From a virus: a DNA stretch of 39,018 nt. Below the pieces are notes generated by a model. It saw only the letters and a list, made by a program, of their open reading frames with translations, did not search any database and was not told the origin of the DNA. The position numbers and the translations under genes were made by a program. Of the stretch, positions 38,622-39,018 are shown in pieces; the stretch's first letter is position 1; each line of letters opens with the position of its first letter. Where the stretch lies: IMG/VR virus record IMGVR_UViG_3300047446_000183, positions 1-39,018 of that record; one strand, given 5' to 3'.

Positions 38622-39018
38622 TTACTTGGTTTCTGGCACCGCCAGCCATTCCCCCAAAACCTTCTGATAATTGCCCGTCACCTTGGCCAGGTGCAGCCAC
38701 TGATCGACGTACGACTTCCAGGTGACGTCGTCGCGCGGCAGCAGGTACGCCTTCTCGCCGTATTGCATGAACCTGGTTGGGTTGACCGCGCACAAACCGG
38801 GTTTGAGTTTCTGCTGATACAGCGCTTCCGAGGCGTCGGTGATCATCACGTCTGCCTTCTTATCCAGCAATTCCTGAAAAATCGTCACGTTGTCGTGCAG
38901 CTGCAGTTGCGCCTTGGGCAGGAAGGCGTGGACGAAGGCTTCGTTGGTGCCGCCGGCGGGTTCGACCAGGCGCACGTTTGGCTGGTTGATCTGCTCGACC
39001 GTCTGGTACTTGGATTGA
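38622..39018 (-). CDS. pheC: PheC-like periplasmic cyclohexadienyl dehydratase / solute-binding protein, C-terminal part
   Basis: About 132 codons; the start lies beyond the right edge. Motifs: VEPAGGTNEAFVHAFLPKAQ, NVTIFQELLDKKADVMITDA and EKAYLLPRDDVTWKSYVDQW, similar to the P. aeruginosa cyclohexadienyl dehydratase PheC, which converts prephenate or arogenate to phenylpyruvate or phenylalanine in the periplasm. The fold is that of amino-acid binding proteins, so a transport role is the alternative. Stop at 38622, just after the REP pair. Confidence 0.75.
   Translation of the reverse strand, partial: QSKYQTVEQINQPNVRLVEPAGGTNEAFVHAFLPKAQLQLHDNVTIFQELLDKKADVMITDASEALYQQKLKPGLCAVNPTRFMQYGEKAYLLPRDDVTWKSYVDQWLHLAKVTGNYQKVLGEWLAVPETK

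Overview
The window is a Pseudomonas chromosome segment, probably of the P. fluorescens group, that carries one nearly complete P2/phiCTX-type prophage inserted in the 5' end of dusA (tRNA-dihydrouridine synthase A). The host assignment rests on the dusA and pheC-like flanking genes, the Pseudomonas-style REP hairpin at 38525-38614 and the phage gene content. This is sequence reading only; no database search was run.

Layout. The prophage lies between imperfect direct repeats at 315-356 (attL) and 37610-37651 (attR). The left end supplies a new start for dusA. The right end keeps the displaced 22-codon stub of the original dusA start, then a truncated parE, parD, a small lipoprotein gene and the end of a pheC-like gene. 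Inside, left to right: the integrase (+); an early operon read leftward from 7091 (Cro-like, YmfL-like and Ogr-like regulators, small genes, a toprim primase-helicase, three small genes, PrtN-like); a divergent repressor (7176, +) with a LexA-box-controlled small gene behind it; the leftward late operons FI-FII-E-E'-T-U-D (14932 to 7937), V-W-J-I-H-chaperone (20029 to 15023) and O-N-M-L-X-holin-endolysin-spanins-R-S (26411 to 20091); then rightward P-Q (26563-29366). Gene order follows P2. Ogr-type palindromes (TGT-N13-ACA) sit upstream of FI, V and O/P.

From 29400 to 37256 lies accessory cargo, much of it AT-rich: a DUF2513 protein, a membrane protein of unknown function, an ORF6N protein, a 1.3-kb non-coding segment with origin-like iterons and a 3' tRNA-Gly fragment, a two-gene operon with a coiled-coil membrane protein, and a Fic AMP-transferase with two operator-like palindromes.

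How it may work together. The repressor has no self-cleaving peptidase domain, so DNA damage cannot inactivate it by RecA-stimulated cleavage in the usual way. Just behind it, a perfect LexA box controls a 59-residue protein whose C-terminal half resembles the C-terminus of the repressor. I infer a Tum-like antirepressor that makes the prophage SOS-inducible. On induction the Cro-like operon would make the replication protein and the Ogr-like activator, which would switch on the three late promoter regions.
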